64,000 bases of DNA. Origin: Archangium gephyra (GTDB taxonomy: Bacteria > Myxococcota > Myxococcia > Myxococcales > Myxococcaceae). The stretch is taken from the NCBI RefSeq assembly GCF_001027285.1, contig NZ_CP011509.1, positions 10,998,501 to 11,062,500 of the forward strand, read 5' to 3'. The notes under the pieces are model-generated. The model saw nothing but the letters and a program-made list of their open reading frames with translations, was not told where the DNA came from and searched no databases. Shown here piece after piece: positions 34,355 through 43,117 of this stretch. The position numbers and the translations under genes are program-made. The first letter of the stretch is position 1, and every line of letters begins with the position of its first letter.

Positions 34355-36250
34355 ATGAACGGGCCCATCCTGAACGTGGCCTGGCTCGAGCCCGGCACGG
34401 TGGTGGCCGGCTGGCGCCTCGGGGAGAAGCTGGGAGTAGGTGGTTACGGGGCCGTCTACCAGGCGGAGTCGGTGGAGCAGCCGGGCACCTTCTGCGCCAT
34501 CAAGGTGTTCCTCAACCCCGCGGACGTGCGGGCCGGACGCGAGGCCGCCCTGTTGATGGACAAGGCGGTGCACCCCAACGTGGTGCGCTGCCTGGGCACC
34601 GGCCGCTGGCCGCACCCGGCCCGGGGGTACCCCTTCCTGGTGCTGGAGTTCGTGCCCGGCCTGCCTCTGCACCTCTGGGTGGAGCAGAACAACTCCGACT
34701 TCGCTCGCCTGGCGTACGTGGGCGCGGAGGCCGCCCTGGCGCTGGGCACGCTGCACAAGCGGGGTGTCCTGCACCGCGACCTCAAGCCCGAGCATCTACT
34801 CATCCGGGAGACGGACACGCGTCCCGTGCTGGTGGACTTCGGCTCGGGCGACTACGAAGGAGCGGGCACGCTCACGGAGACGCCGCTGCCCCCGGGCACC
34901 GCCCACCTGCGCAGCCCCGAGGCCGCGTGCTTCTGGCTGGCCCGGGAGGACAACCCCCGGGCGCGCTACACCTACGGCCCGGCGGACGAGCTGTACGCGC
35001 TGGGGGTGTGCCTGTACCGGGCGCTCACGGGGCACTACCCCTTCCCGCCCGTGGACCTGAAGTTCATGCTGTACCTGGACATCGCGCACCGGGAGCCGGT
35101 GGCGCCCATCGACGTCAACCCCCGGGTGCCCCGCGCCTTCAGCGACGCCGTCATGCGGCTGATGGCCCGGCACCCCGAGACGCGCTACCGCGATGGCGAG
35201 GAGACGCACGCGGCCCTGCTGGCGGCCGTCACCTTCGGAGGGCGCGAGCCCTGGGAGGCCAGCGTCTTCGCGTGGGACGAGTCACCCGCGGCGGAGGGCC
35301 CGGAGGGAGCGGTCACCTCCAAGCGGAGCATCCGCCGGCCTCCCCCACCTCCCGTGCGGGAGCAGCCCCCACCGTCTCCGCCCCCGCCGTCCCCGGAGCG
35401 GCTCCGGCGCTGGCGGAAGGCCCCGCTCGCGGGACTCGCGGCCCTGGTGGCCCTCGCGGCGGCGGTGCTCCTCACACCGCAGGTGACGAGGTGGAGCGAG
35501 CGGGAGCCCTCCACGCCCTCGTCCCCCCACCCCACCGCCGAGGTCACCAGGAAACACCCGCCCGCAGCGGTTCAGGAAGTGGCGCCCGGGACCGACGCAC
35601 CGGACACTGCGCCCGCCGCGGCCCCGCCCTCCCCGGCGGAAGTCGCCCCCGCGGCCACCCCTCCGGTGTCACAGAAGGATGATGCGTCGATGAAGAAGAA
35701 CGGACCTGGAAGCCCCCAGCCCAAGCAGCGGCCCTCCCCTCCCCAGACGGCCTCCTCCGATGCCTGGAAGCGAGCGCTCCTGATCTGCCTGGTCCAGGGT
35801 GGAACCGCCTGCGCGGGCGCCCAGCTCAAACCCCAGCGGGGCCCGTGCCCTCCCGAGGCCCTCGCCGCCATGAAGTCCCTGCGCATCGGCATCCTTGACG
35901 GCCGGGAGGCCTGGCTCGATGTCACCAAGCCCCGTTCAAACGACCTGGACAACTTCGCGGACGGCCCCATCGTCAGCAGCCTCGCCCGCGATTTTGGCGA
36001 CCTGCCGGAGGGCTCCGTGCTGTACGGCCGGTTGTGGGTGACCGGCAACGGGACAGACGAAGAAGGGAACAAACAGATCTTCGGCCGCTGGGACAAGGCG
36101 AAGCTCCCCGATGGACGAGAGGTGCCCGTGTGCTTCAACCTCATGAACCCGGATGGCACCTACGAGTCCGAGGTGGGCCCCCCCGGCTACGCCCGGCTGC
36201 CGCGCCGTGTCCCCCTGGTGGCCGTCAGGCGCTTCATCTTCGAGGATTGA
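34355..36250 (+). CDS. Transmembrane Ser/Thr protein kinase with altered catalytic loop
   Basis: A 631-residue Hanks-type kinase: P-loop GVGGYGAVY (about 27-35), VAIK-like Lys in CAIKVF (about 48), catalytic loop HRDLKPEH (about 139), DFGSG (about 162). The usual Asn of HRDLKPEN is His here, a residue that normally binds Mg, so activity may be weak or lost. After the kinase come a Pro-rich linker, one membrane helix (APLAGLAALVALAAAVLL, about 355-372), a second Pro/Ala linker and an outer domain with Cys. GTG 34334, overlapping the DUF2381 stop, is an alternative start; ATG 34355 follows GGGGAG. Confidence 0.82.
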   Translation: MNGPILNVAWLEPGTVVAGWRLGEKLGVGGYGAVYQAESVEQPGTFCAIKVFLNPADVRAGREAALLMDKAVHPNVVRCLGTGRWPHPARGYPFLVLEFVPGLPLHLWVEQNNSDFARLAYVGAEAALALGTLHKRGVLHRDLKPEHLLIRETDTRPVLVDFGSGDYEGAGTLTETPLPPGTAHLRSPEAACFWLAREDNPRARYTYGPADELYALGVCLYRALTGHYPFPPVDLKFMLYLDIAHREPVAPIDVNPRVPRAFSDAVMRLMARHPETRYRDGEETHAALLAAVTFGGREPWEASVFAWDESPAAEGPEGAVTSKRSIRRPPPPPVREQPPPSPPPPSPERLRRWRKAPLAGLAALVALAAAVLLTPQVTRWSEREPSTPSSPHPTAEVTRKHPPAAVQEVAPGTDAPDTAPAAAPPSPAEVAPAATPPVSQKDDASMKKNGPGSPQPKQRPSPPQTASSDAWKRALLICLVQGGTACAGAQLKPQRGPCPPEALAAMKSLRIGILDGREAWLDVTKPRSNDLDNFADGPIVSSLARDFGDLPEGSVLYGRLWVTGNGTDEEGNKQIFGRWDKAKLPDGREVPVCFNLMNPDGTYESEVGPPGYARLPRRVPLVAVRRFIFED

Positions 36251-36265
36251 GCCCCCGCGGTTTTT

Positions 36266-37456
36266 CTAGGGGACGGCGGGACCCGCGACATCGGCTCCGC
36301 CGTCCCGGCCCTCGTGCGCGCGCTGCCGCTCGAGCCAGCCCTTGTACTCCGCTGACTCCAGGAAGGCCCTGGCTTGCGGCCCCTCCTGGATGCGTACCCG
36401 CATCAGACTTCCTCCCGCGTTGCGCTCCATCGCCTCGAGCAGGCGCACCGCGCCCGCGTGGTCCGCCTCCTCGATGGCCAGGCTCAGCAACTCCACCACG
36501 GGCTCGAACAGCGCCGGGTCCTCCTCGAGCGCCTTCTGGAAAGAGCGCTTCGCCCCCTCCAGGTCGTCCTGCCCCGACAGCACCCGGCCCCGCAGGTGGT
36601 GCAGGTAGGGATCCGCCACCCGCCTGTCGAGCCGGTCGAGCGCCTTCGTCATCGCGGCGCTGTCTCCGCGCAGCAGCGGGTTGTCCAGCGCGAACAGGTC
36701 CAGCAGCGGATCCTTGGGGAAGGCCTTCTCGAAGGCCAGCAGTCCCAGCGCGTACTCCGCCTCGTCCAGCGACGCGAGCAACCGCAGACGCGCGAGCTGC
36801 ACGAACTTCTCCCCGCGCATCCGCGGCGGAAGCCGGTCCAGCTCCTCCACGGCCTCCCGGTCCTGATCCGCTCCGCTCAGACGCTCGATGCGCCGCCATC
36901 GCGGCAGCTGCTCCACCCATTCCCGCGCCGGGCCGCGCAGCTTCCGGGTGAGACACTGCCCGCGTTCGGCCGCGGCCAGGAGGTACACCCGCCACATCGA
37001 CTCGCTGAGGCGCTCTCCCTCCAGGTAGGGGTAGAGGTCGACGATGACGGCCTCGCCACGGCCGTCGCGGCCCAATTCGAGCTCGAGGTAGTTCAACCCG
37101 GAGTCGGACAGGATGCGCAAGAGCGCGAGCGGCGTGCGCCCCCGCATGCGCACCTGGAGCAGCCGGACACGAAGGCCCTGCCCTCCCGCGCCCAACAACC
37201 GGCGGCCCAGGGGCCAGCCTTGCGTGCGCACTTCGCCGCTCAACGTCTCGAGGAAGGTGCTCGAGACCGGCAGGCCCCGTGTCACGCGCTGGAGGAACTG
37301 TTCTCCATCGAGCCGCGCATCCAGGACGGCCGGGTTTCCGTCACGAAGCGCGGCCTCCACCTCCCGGGCCAACGACAGGAAGGCCGGATCGACGGGGGAG
37401 GACATGCCGGGGGGAGACGCGGGAGCCGCGAGCAATAGCCAGAGCAGGGGCAACAT
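36266..37456 (-). CDS. Secreted protein with TPR-like repeats
   Basis: A 396-residue protein. ATG 37456 follows AGGGG and starts a short signal peptide (MLPLLWLLLAAPASPP). Residues about 150-380 are helical and repeat-like (for example HHLRGRVLSGQDDLEGAKRS followed by FQKALEEDPALFEPVVELL), a TPR pattern for protein binding. The N-terminal part is mixed and unrecognised. It is convergent with the kinase gene, with 15 bases between stops, including a T-run at 36260. Its role is unknown; periplasmic or outer-membrane protein interaction is plausible. Confidence 0.72.
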   Translation of the reverse strand: MLPLLWLLLAAPASPPGMSSPVDPAFLSLAREVEAALRDGNPAVLDARLDGEQFLQRVTRGLPVSSTFLETLSGEVRTQGWPLGRRLLGAGGQGLRVRLLQVRMRGRTPLALLRILSDSGLNYLELELGRDGRGEAVIVDLYPYLEGERLSESMWRVYLLAAAERGQCLTRKLRGPAREWVEQLPRWRRIERLSGADQDREAVEELDRLPPRMRGEKFVQLARLRLLASLDEAEYALGLLAFEKAFPKDPLLDLFALDNPLLRGDSAAMTKALDRLDRRVADPYLHHLRGRVLSGQDDLEGAKRSFQKALEEDPALFEPVVELLSLAIEEADHAGAVRLLEAMERNAGGSLMRVRIQEGPQARAFLESAEYKGWLERQRAHEGRDGGADVAGPAVP

Positions 37457-37517
37457 GCGCCCCTGTGTATCACGGAGGATGACTCGCGAGGTAGCCCTGC
37501 CGCCATGACTTCCCGGG

Positions 37518-38186
37518 TCACAGCACCACGGACTCCAAGCAGGCACAGGCGCTGGGTTTCGCAGTCCACCTCGGCCCGCACGCCCAGCGGCACGAGGAGC
37601 GGCGGGTCCGTGTGCCCGAACTCGCCCGCCACACGTCCAGGAGCACCCGCTCCAGCGCCGCCTTCTCCTCTCGGGAGTAGTTCCTGGGCCGGCCGAACAG
37701 CAGGCCCGAGCTGCGCTCGAAGACCCCCTGCACCCTGTAGTTGCGCAGCCACCGCCACCTGCTCCGGCAGCGGCTTCTCCTCCGACGTCTCCAGGAAGAG
37801 CAGCTTCCCCGGCCAGAACTCCGGCCCGGCCAGAACCGCGTCCCCTTCAGGAACTCCAGCACCTCGATGAAGCCGCCGAACAGCCCGCCCCGCCCCTGGA
37901 TGAACCGGAAGCCCTCGGCATCGGGCTGGGGCGCCCGCGTCCGCGCCGCGTTCGCCGGGTCCTCGTCCCGGAAGACCTCGTGGAGGTCCCTCGCACGCGC
38001 CCGGGGGTTGCGTGCCAACTCCTCGGGGCTCGCGCGGGTCGTCGGGTACTCGCGAATCCGCAGCCCGAGGCGCTCACGCAGCACCGTGAGCTAGGCTTCG
38101 TAGGCGTGGGGGAAGAGAGAGGCTCGGCAGCACCGCCGAGCCACCGTATCGCCGCAACGCAGCCTCGCCGGTTTGCGCATGGGCAT
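37518..38186 (-). pseudogene. Decayed S66-family LD-carboxypeptidase gene
   Basis: Fragments of one S66 (LD-carboxypeptidase/MccF-like) protein lie in order but in shifting frames. MRKPARLRCGDTVA starts at 38180. An in-frame TAG follows HAYEA, then LTVLRERLGLRIREYPTTRA continues. An internal stretch is missing before FIQGRGGLFGGFIEVLEFLK. PEFWPGKLLFLETSEEKPLP is in another frame, NYRVQGVFERSSGLLFGRP is back in the first, and FGHTDPPLLVPLGVRAEVD is shifted again. A stop, a deletion and at least three frameshifts make a working product impossible. Intact members trim peptidoglycan stem peptides or cleave peptide antibiotics. Confidence 0.85.
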
Positions 38187-38283
38187 GGCGTCACAGGAAG
38201 AACAACGCCCATCCAACCTCCGCGTCAATAGGAGGCACAGGCCGACTCAGGGGCAACCACGAGTGACGCAGCCGCTATACCGG

Positions 38284-40638
38284 CTACACCTCAGATTCCG
38301 GTGGCTCATCCTGCGGAAGCTTGAGACCAGCTCGGTGCACGCCAAGTCCCTGCAGGTAGAGTTCGGCGACAAAGAGTCGTCCATCTGCCCACTCGCCAAT
38401 GACGCCAAGCCTCTTCAGCAACAAGAGAACCCGCTCGGCAACTTCTTTCTTCTCATTTCGCGAGTGTTTGGGGCCCTGGGCTGCGACAAATCGGGAGATC
38501 AGCTCCTCCTCGTGGAAGGGAGACTGCAATCCACGAAAGCTTCCGAGAAATGGCGCATCGCCCTCATTCCTACGGATTATCCGAGCAAGCCTATTCACAC
38601 GATTCATGCTGACTTCGTGGAACGCTTTGGACACGCTCGTTCCGGATATGAGTGCTGGTTCGAAGGAGCGAACAGGCGAGGGGCTTTTCCGTTCCAATCG
38701 CTGAGCAGAGACTGCCAGCCGCACGAAGTCAGATGGAAAAAGCCGACCATCGGCATCCACGAGCCGCCGGTTCGCCATTTGCCAGGTGCGAGCTCGCCGG
38801 GCGCCAGTCCCTATGCGCTCGTCGAAGAGCACCGCGAGATCTCTATCATGCCCGGGAGTAAAGTGGCGCAGCTTCCCCCCCTGCATCTCCATATAGCTGG
38901 AGATCTTCGCGTCAACTCCGGCGCGGTTCACGATGCAGGTGGCTATCTCTCCAGGCTCCCAGCGCAGTTGGACGTCACGCAGACGCCATGCGCGGGAGAA
39001 CATCTCGGAGGTAGAGTTGAAGATGTCCTCTCGCAGGAGGATTTTGGGAACCATCCGGTTCCTCAAGGCGAGAGCATCATCGGTGGTCCAGATGTTGAGC
39101 AGCCCATTGAGTATTCTCTGGCTCAACTCAGTGCTGGTCCCGTACTGCCATTCATGGGAATTGTCGACTTCATCGTAAACGAACATCAGCCCTGGCGAAC
39201 CATCATTGGGGACAAGGCTCCTGAACTCCTCCATCCAAACACGCTCCCCCATTGCCAGAAGCTGGTGAAGACTTTTCCTTACGTTCTCATAAGAATCCAA
39301 TAGTCTTGCGGCTTCGCGCTGAATCGCCGTCTTCACCAGAGTTGGCAGGGTCCGCCCAGCCTGTACGACGGAAAACATCAGCCAGACGCACTCCCAGGTA
39401 GCGCCAGTTTCCTGTATGATTTTCTCACTGGCAATTACACTCAAGGCATAATGGAGGCTTACGCCTGACTGATAAACACTGTCGCTCCTGCCATGGGCAG
39501 GAATGATGTCCCACTCCACGAGTTCCGGACAGTATCTCCTGGCCTCCAACGGTCGCTCCGTGAGCATCCGGAACACCGCTGTTCTTCCAGAGCCTCTCGC
39601 CCCTCGGACAAGCCACCTCTCGGGCTTGAGCGCCTCCTGGATGTTCCGTGTGGGCACGAAAGTGCCAAGTAGCTTGTCATCATCCTCTGCGGAAGGGCTG
39701 CCAAACTGGAGGCGCTCAAGCATTTCCTGCCGCTGACCCAGGCTGTCATGGCTCAGAGGAGGAATCTGCTCTGGGACCGGGGGCCGCGTCCGCTCCTGGA
39801 CCAGTGTATTCAACCGGCTGGCGAGCTGGCGGAGCGCATCGGAGGGAACGGGAGGCGGCAGCAGACGCTGCACCCAGGTGAACTCGCTGAGAAAGGGTAG
39901 CTTGTAGAGGAAGGGGCTCTCGACCTCGTCCACTTCCTCTTCGGCCACGGGCACCAACTCACGCAGCCTGGACTCGATGTTGGCCACGGCCCGCCAGCCC
40001 GGAGGTGTCAACTGGCACTTGTTGGCCACGAGCAACACCTGCGGCTTGCGAGTCGATCGCACCAGACGCTGCAGCACTGGCGCCAGACGCTCCACGTTCT
40101 GGAGATCCGGCACCATGACGATGACGGCTGCATCTGCCAGGTCGAAGAGTGTCACGAGCGCCGCATCCGAGTAGCCCGTGCGGCTGTCGATCAAGACGAC
40201 GTCCGGATCAAGAGTCTCCTCCAACTCGACCCGAAGCTGGCGGACCGGATTGAGCAACCCTGAGCGCTCATACATCTGCTTCAAATCAAGGCGGTCCAGC
40301 GCCGACAGGTACGCGTCGTCACACCGTCCCGCCGGCACGAGGAAGAGCCGGCCTGTGTACTCCCCGGGTAGGTCGAGAGGGATGACGATCTCCTCTATCC
40401 CCAAAGGCTCGCCTCGCGCACGCGCGTCGAGGAAGTCGACCACTCCGTGCTGGACTCTCTCCGACGGCTGACCCTTGTCTCGAGCCAGGAGGACATCGAG
40501 GCCGGGTGACTCCAGATCGAAGTCCACCACGGCCACCCGGTGTCCCCGGCGAGCCAACTCCAGAGCCGAGAGCGTCAGGTTCGTCGAGCGGCCAACCCCT
40601 CCACGCACCGAATAGAAAGCAACCCAGAGCGCACTCAT
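38284..40638 (-). CDS. KGGVGR-type variant P-loop ATPase fused to a second P-loop NTPase
   Basis: A 784-residue protein. The N-terminal 270 residues are MinD/ParA-like with the variant P-loop VRGGVGRST (about 11-19), VVDFDLESPGLDVLL, and DPDVVLIDSRTGYSD. A linker leads to a second NTPase with GARGSGRT (about 343-350) and Walker B LMFVYDEVD (about 484). In both P-loops the nucleotide-binding Lys is replaced by Arg. KGGVGR-type ATPases are reported from comparative genomics in multi-gene bacterial conflict systems. Its ATG overlaps the stop of the preceding gene by four bases. Local GC is below the window average, suggesting acquisition by transfer. Confidence 0.75.
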   Translation of the reverse strand: MSALWVAFYSVRGGVGRSTNLTLSALELARRGHRVAVVDFDLESPGLDVLLARDKGQPSERVQHGVVDFLDARARGEPLGIEEIVIPLDLPGEYTGRLFLVPAGRCDDAYLSALDRLDLKQMYERSGLLNPVRQLRVELEETLDPDVVLIDSRTGYSDAALVTLFDLADAAVIVMVPDLQNVERLAPVLQRLVRSTRKPQVLLVANKCQLTPPGWRAVANIESRLRELVPVAEEEVDEVESPFLYKLPFLSEFTWVQRLLPPPVPSDALRQLASRLNTLVQERTRPPVPEQIPPLSHDSLGQRQEMLERLQFGSPSAEDDDKLLGTFVPTRNIQEALKPERWLVRGARGSGRTAVFRMLTERPLEARRYCPELVEWDIIPAHGRSDSVYQSGVSLHYALSVIASEKIIQETGATWECVWLMFSVVQAGRTLPTLVKTAIQREAARLLDSYENVRKSLHQLLAMGERVWMEEFRSLVPNDGSPGLMFVYDEVDNSHEWQYGTSTELSQRILNGLLNIWTTDDALALRNRMVPKILLREDIFNSTSEMFSRAWRLRDVQLRWEPGEIATCIVNRAGVDAKISSYMEMQGGKLRHFTPGHDRDLAVLFDERIGTGARRARTWQMANRRLVDADGRLFPSDFVRLAVSAQRLERKSPSPVRSFEPALISGTSVSKAFHEVSMNRVNRLARIIRRNEGDAPFLGSFRGLQSPFHEEELISRFVAAQGPKHSRNEKKEVAERVLLLLKRLGVIGEWADGRLFVAELYLQGLGVHRAGLKLPQDEPPESEV

Positions 40639-41381
40639 GAGGGGACCCGGCCGAGGGAACCCCAGCGCAACTCGACAGCCGGTTCGGCTGCCCAGCGACT
40701 CGGGTCCCGTATCTGGGACGTGTCCAACAGGCTCTTTGCCAGCGACTCACGCTGCGCCCGGCGCAGTTCCGAGGCGACAGCGGTGGCCTCCTCCCGAGAG
40801 AACCCCTTCCCCGAGGAGGTGACGAGCGTCATCAGCCGTTGCTCCAGTTCGGGGACTCGGGAACGGGCCATCCTGGCCAGATCCTCTCGAAGGGGCTTGA
40901 CCTGATCGATGTCGTCCAGGAGTTGGAAGTGCAGGGAGAGCAGTGCATTGACCACCGCCGTTGGCCGTGCGCGCAGGGAACGGAAGAGGTACTCGCGCGC
41001 GGCTCGCTTGTGCAGTCCCATCTCCATCGCACGGATGACGGTCTGAGCGCAGCGCTCGTCCAAGGCGCTCTCGGCCTCTTCACGCGGCATGTACCGAGGG
41101 CCTGTCTCATCCATCCAGAGCAGGTGATTGCCCTGAGCCGCCTTCGGTTCGCTCAGCAGGGTCAATTCGCCTTCTTCTTCCAAATCGGCCAGTCGCTCCT
41201 TCGAGACCAGTCTTCCCCGCAGCGCGCCCACCTCCTCTTCCATTGGCGGCAAGAGATATGTGGACTGCGACTGGCTGCGATAGACGGGCAGCAACCGCAC
41301 GGGCCAGTCCTTGGGCTGGAACCGCCCGATATATCCGACCAGCTCGAGCTGGGAGAGCGGGAAGGAGAGGGAGATCGTCAT
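40635..41381 (-). CDS. Middle gene of the KGGVGR operon, unknown function
   Basis: A 248-residue soluble protein without signal peptide or membrane helix. The first 60 residues look beta-rich (LSFPLSQLELVGYIGRF), and the rest is mainly helical with many Arg, Glu and Leu residues (EEAESALDERCAQTVIRAME). No motif or family was recognised. Four-base overlaps on both sides (ATGA at 41378-41381 and at 40635-40638) show tight translational coupling with the genes before and after, so it most likely works in a complex with the ATPase. Confidence 0.7.
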   Translation of the reverse strand: MTISLSFPLSQLELVGYIGRFQPKDWPVRLLPVYRSQSQSTYLLPPMEEEVGALRGRLVSKERLADLEEEGELTLLSEPKAAQGNHLLWMDETGPRYMPREEAESALDERCAQTVIRAMEMGLHKRAAREYLFRSLRARPTAVVNALLSLHFQLLDDIDQVKPLREDLARMARSRVPELEQRLMTLVTSSGKGFSREEATAVASELRRAQRESLAKSLLDTSQIRDPSRWAAEPAVELRWGSLGRVPS

Positions 41382-42132
41382 GCGATGTTCCTCAATCCGA
41401 AGTCCAGAACGGCATCGCGCACATTGGGATACTGAGAACTCTCGTCAATTACCTCAAAGGGCACCTGGCGCTTGAGGCACCACGCACGCAGCTTATGCAC
41501 GCCCTCGTCCAGGTACTCCCTCCGCACCACGACAAAGGCCAGCTCGGGCGTCTGGACGGCAACCCTGCCCGGAAGGCGAGCCTCATAGGTGAAGGAGGCG
41601 AGGTCTTCATCATAGACCCCATCCGGATCCTCTCCTTGAGGAAGCTCGCCCCTCAAGTAGCGAGCCGGCTCACCACCGAACCGCACCAGCAGAGTCACGG
41701 ACAAGGCTCGTCGGTAGTCGGGAGCGGGCATGGTCCTCGACTGCAACAGGGCCTTGCGGTGCGCTTCATCCAGATGCTGGGCCCGGCGTGCACACAGCCC
41801 ACCCGAATCCCATGGAGTCGCAACGCCCCCTTCTTCTTCGAGGTCCGCCCGAAAGACCAGTGCACCGTGCCGCTCGAATTCCAGCATGGGGGGCCCACAT
41901 AGAAGAAGACTGAATCCTCGGTCCCAGCGAACTGCCGGGCCTTGGTGGGCTTTCGCCCCAGCGAGAGTGGCGAGCGCAACTCAGGAGGCTCCTGCCGCAG
42001 CAACTCGAAGTCCCTGAGTGTGTGGACCAGGCTCATCACCTTGGCTGCTCGAGAGCAGGCAGTCTCCGCAGCAGGTGAAGCGGGCGCGGAGGCCTTTGCG
42101 CGCAGAGCCCCAATGTACTGATCCACGGGCAT
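41378..42132 (-). pseudogene. First gene of the KGGVGR operon, frameshifted
   Basis: The frame starts at ATG 42132 with MPVDQYIGALRAKASAPASP and reads well to FFYVGPP. There a run of six C (41893-41888 on the minus strand) breaks it. Moving by one base gives MLEFERHGALVFRADLEEEG and an intact 169-residue continuation to TGA 41378. Joined, the protein would have about 250 residues, similar to the middle gene. Causes could be a true mutation, a sequencing error in the homopolymer, or phase variation. The second part could also start on its own at ATG 41887. No family was recognised. Confidence 0.65.
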
Positions 42133-42487
42133 GAAGGGAGGGTGTCAGAGGATTCGAAGCACGTCCAGCACAGGAGCAGTCCCCTCATGCGACAGGGGTT
42201 TTCAGCGCGTTCCATTGCTCACTGGCAGGCGCCGCAGGGCGCTCCAGAGACGCGAGGCCTCGGAGAAGGAGCGCCCGCTTCTGGCAGCGGACGCTCAAGA
42301 CAGTCCCCGCCCCCTCCAACTGGCTTCAACGGTCCCGGGGTCGCGGTGGCGAGCATGCAGCGGGGGGATGGCCGGCCCTCCCAGGAGGGACCGCGGGGGC
42401 GGAGCCGGAGCCCGAGAGCCCCGGCACCCTCACCCCGTCCCTCTCCCGAAGGGAGAGGGGATGGGGGCCCTCGTGACTTCCCGGGCG
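42133..42487. other. Intergenic region upstream of the KGGVGR operon
   Basis: About 355 bases between the KGGVGR operon start and the 3' end of the second TGA-containing peroxiredoxin. It holds the REP-like palindrome at 42427-42459. Otherwise only GC-rich open frames without family resemblance are present. The operon promoter must lie in the left part, but no clear boxes were found. Confidence 0.45.
42427..42459. repeat. REP-like palindrome, copy 3
   Basis: CCCTCACCCC, then CCCTCTCCC and GGGAGAGGG as a perfect nine-pair stem around GAA. It has the same layout as the copy at 7180-7210, 35 kb away, with different loop bases, so it is a dispersed family rather than local duplication. Confidence 0.75.
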
Positions 42488-43072
42488 CTACTTCTTGGCG
42501 TCCGGGCCCTTGCCCGCGTCCGGGCTCTTGCCCGTGTCCGTGGCCTTGCCGGCTTCCTTCACCGCCGCGTCTGCATCCGCCTTCGGCTTGCGGAGCGGAC
42601 AGGACACGATCGCCCCGTTCGGATCGATGGCGTCCTTGCCGGACTCCACCTTGAGCACCTTGCGGTCCTCGCCAATCACGAACGTGTAGCGGTTCGCCAG
42701 CTTCAACACCGGCGTCTTCACGTCATAGAGGTTCGTCAGCTTCGCGTCCGGATCCGGGATGAACGGGAACTGCGCCTTCAACGACTCCTTGAACTCCGCC
42801 AACGTCTTCTTGTCATCGGTACTGACGGCCAGGACCTGGCCGTGGAGCTTCTCGACGTCCGCGTAACGGTCGCGATACGCCGAAAGCTCGCGGGTTCAAC
42901 CACCTGTGAAGGCTTTGGGGAAGAAGGCCAGGATGACCGGGCCCTGCTTCACCATCTCCGACAGCGTGTACGACTTGCCGGCGGTGTCCTCCACCGTGAA
43001 GTCCGGCGCGACGTCCCCGGCCTGGGGGGTGGCTCCCGCGAGGAAGCCCGCTACGAGCGTGGGTATGAGCAT
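42488..43072 (-). CDS. Peroxiredoxin-like protein, predicted selenoprotein (TGA = Sec59)
   Basis: The frame opens at ATG 43072 with a signal-like hydrophobic start ([14 protein letters not shown]), then [20 protein letters not shown], and [13 protein letters not shown], a thioredoxin-fold peroxiredoxin. Codon 59 (42898-42896) is TGA exactly where FTGGCT has its peroxidatic Cys. The frame goes on with [15 protein letters not shown] through [20 protein letters not shown] to TAG at 42490-42488, 194 residues in all. The C-terminus is a repetitive Lys/Asp/Gly/Pro tail ([16 protein letters not shown]). A SECIS-like hairpin follows the TGA. It lies 45 bases downstream of the SsnA-like gene, probably in one operon, with a small AACGGC/GCCGTT hairpin between them. 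Confidence 0.82.
42858..42883 (-). promoter_or_regulatory. SECIS-like hairpin in the second peroxiredoxin gene
   Basis: In the mRNA UCgGCGUAuCG pairs with CGuUACGCgGA around the loop CGAC: eight- to nine-pair stem with one G-G and one U-U mismatch, the latter just below the apical loop. It begins 13 bases after UGA with the loop about 25 bases from it, within the range seen for bacterial SECIS elements. Deduced by eye. Confidence 0.55.
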
Positions 43073-43117
43073 GCCCCGAGTTAACGGCTTCGCCGTTGCC
43101 GGTGCAACCCGGGGAGC

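Noticed and set aside
38095-38097. TAG stop in the S66 pseudogene as recoding
   Set aside because: It is TAG, not TGA, and the gene also has frameshifts and a deletion.
41378-41887. Programmed frameshift as the only explanation for the first KGGVGR-operon gene
   Set aside because: The C-run is suggestive, but no stimulatory structure was found and a mutation or sequencing error is at least as likely, so it is listed as frameshifted.
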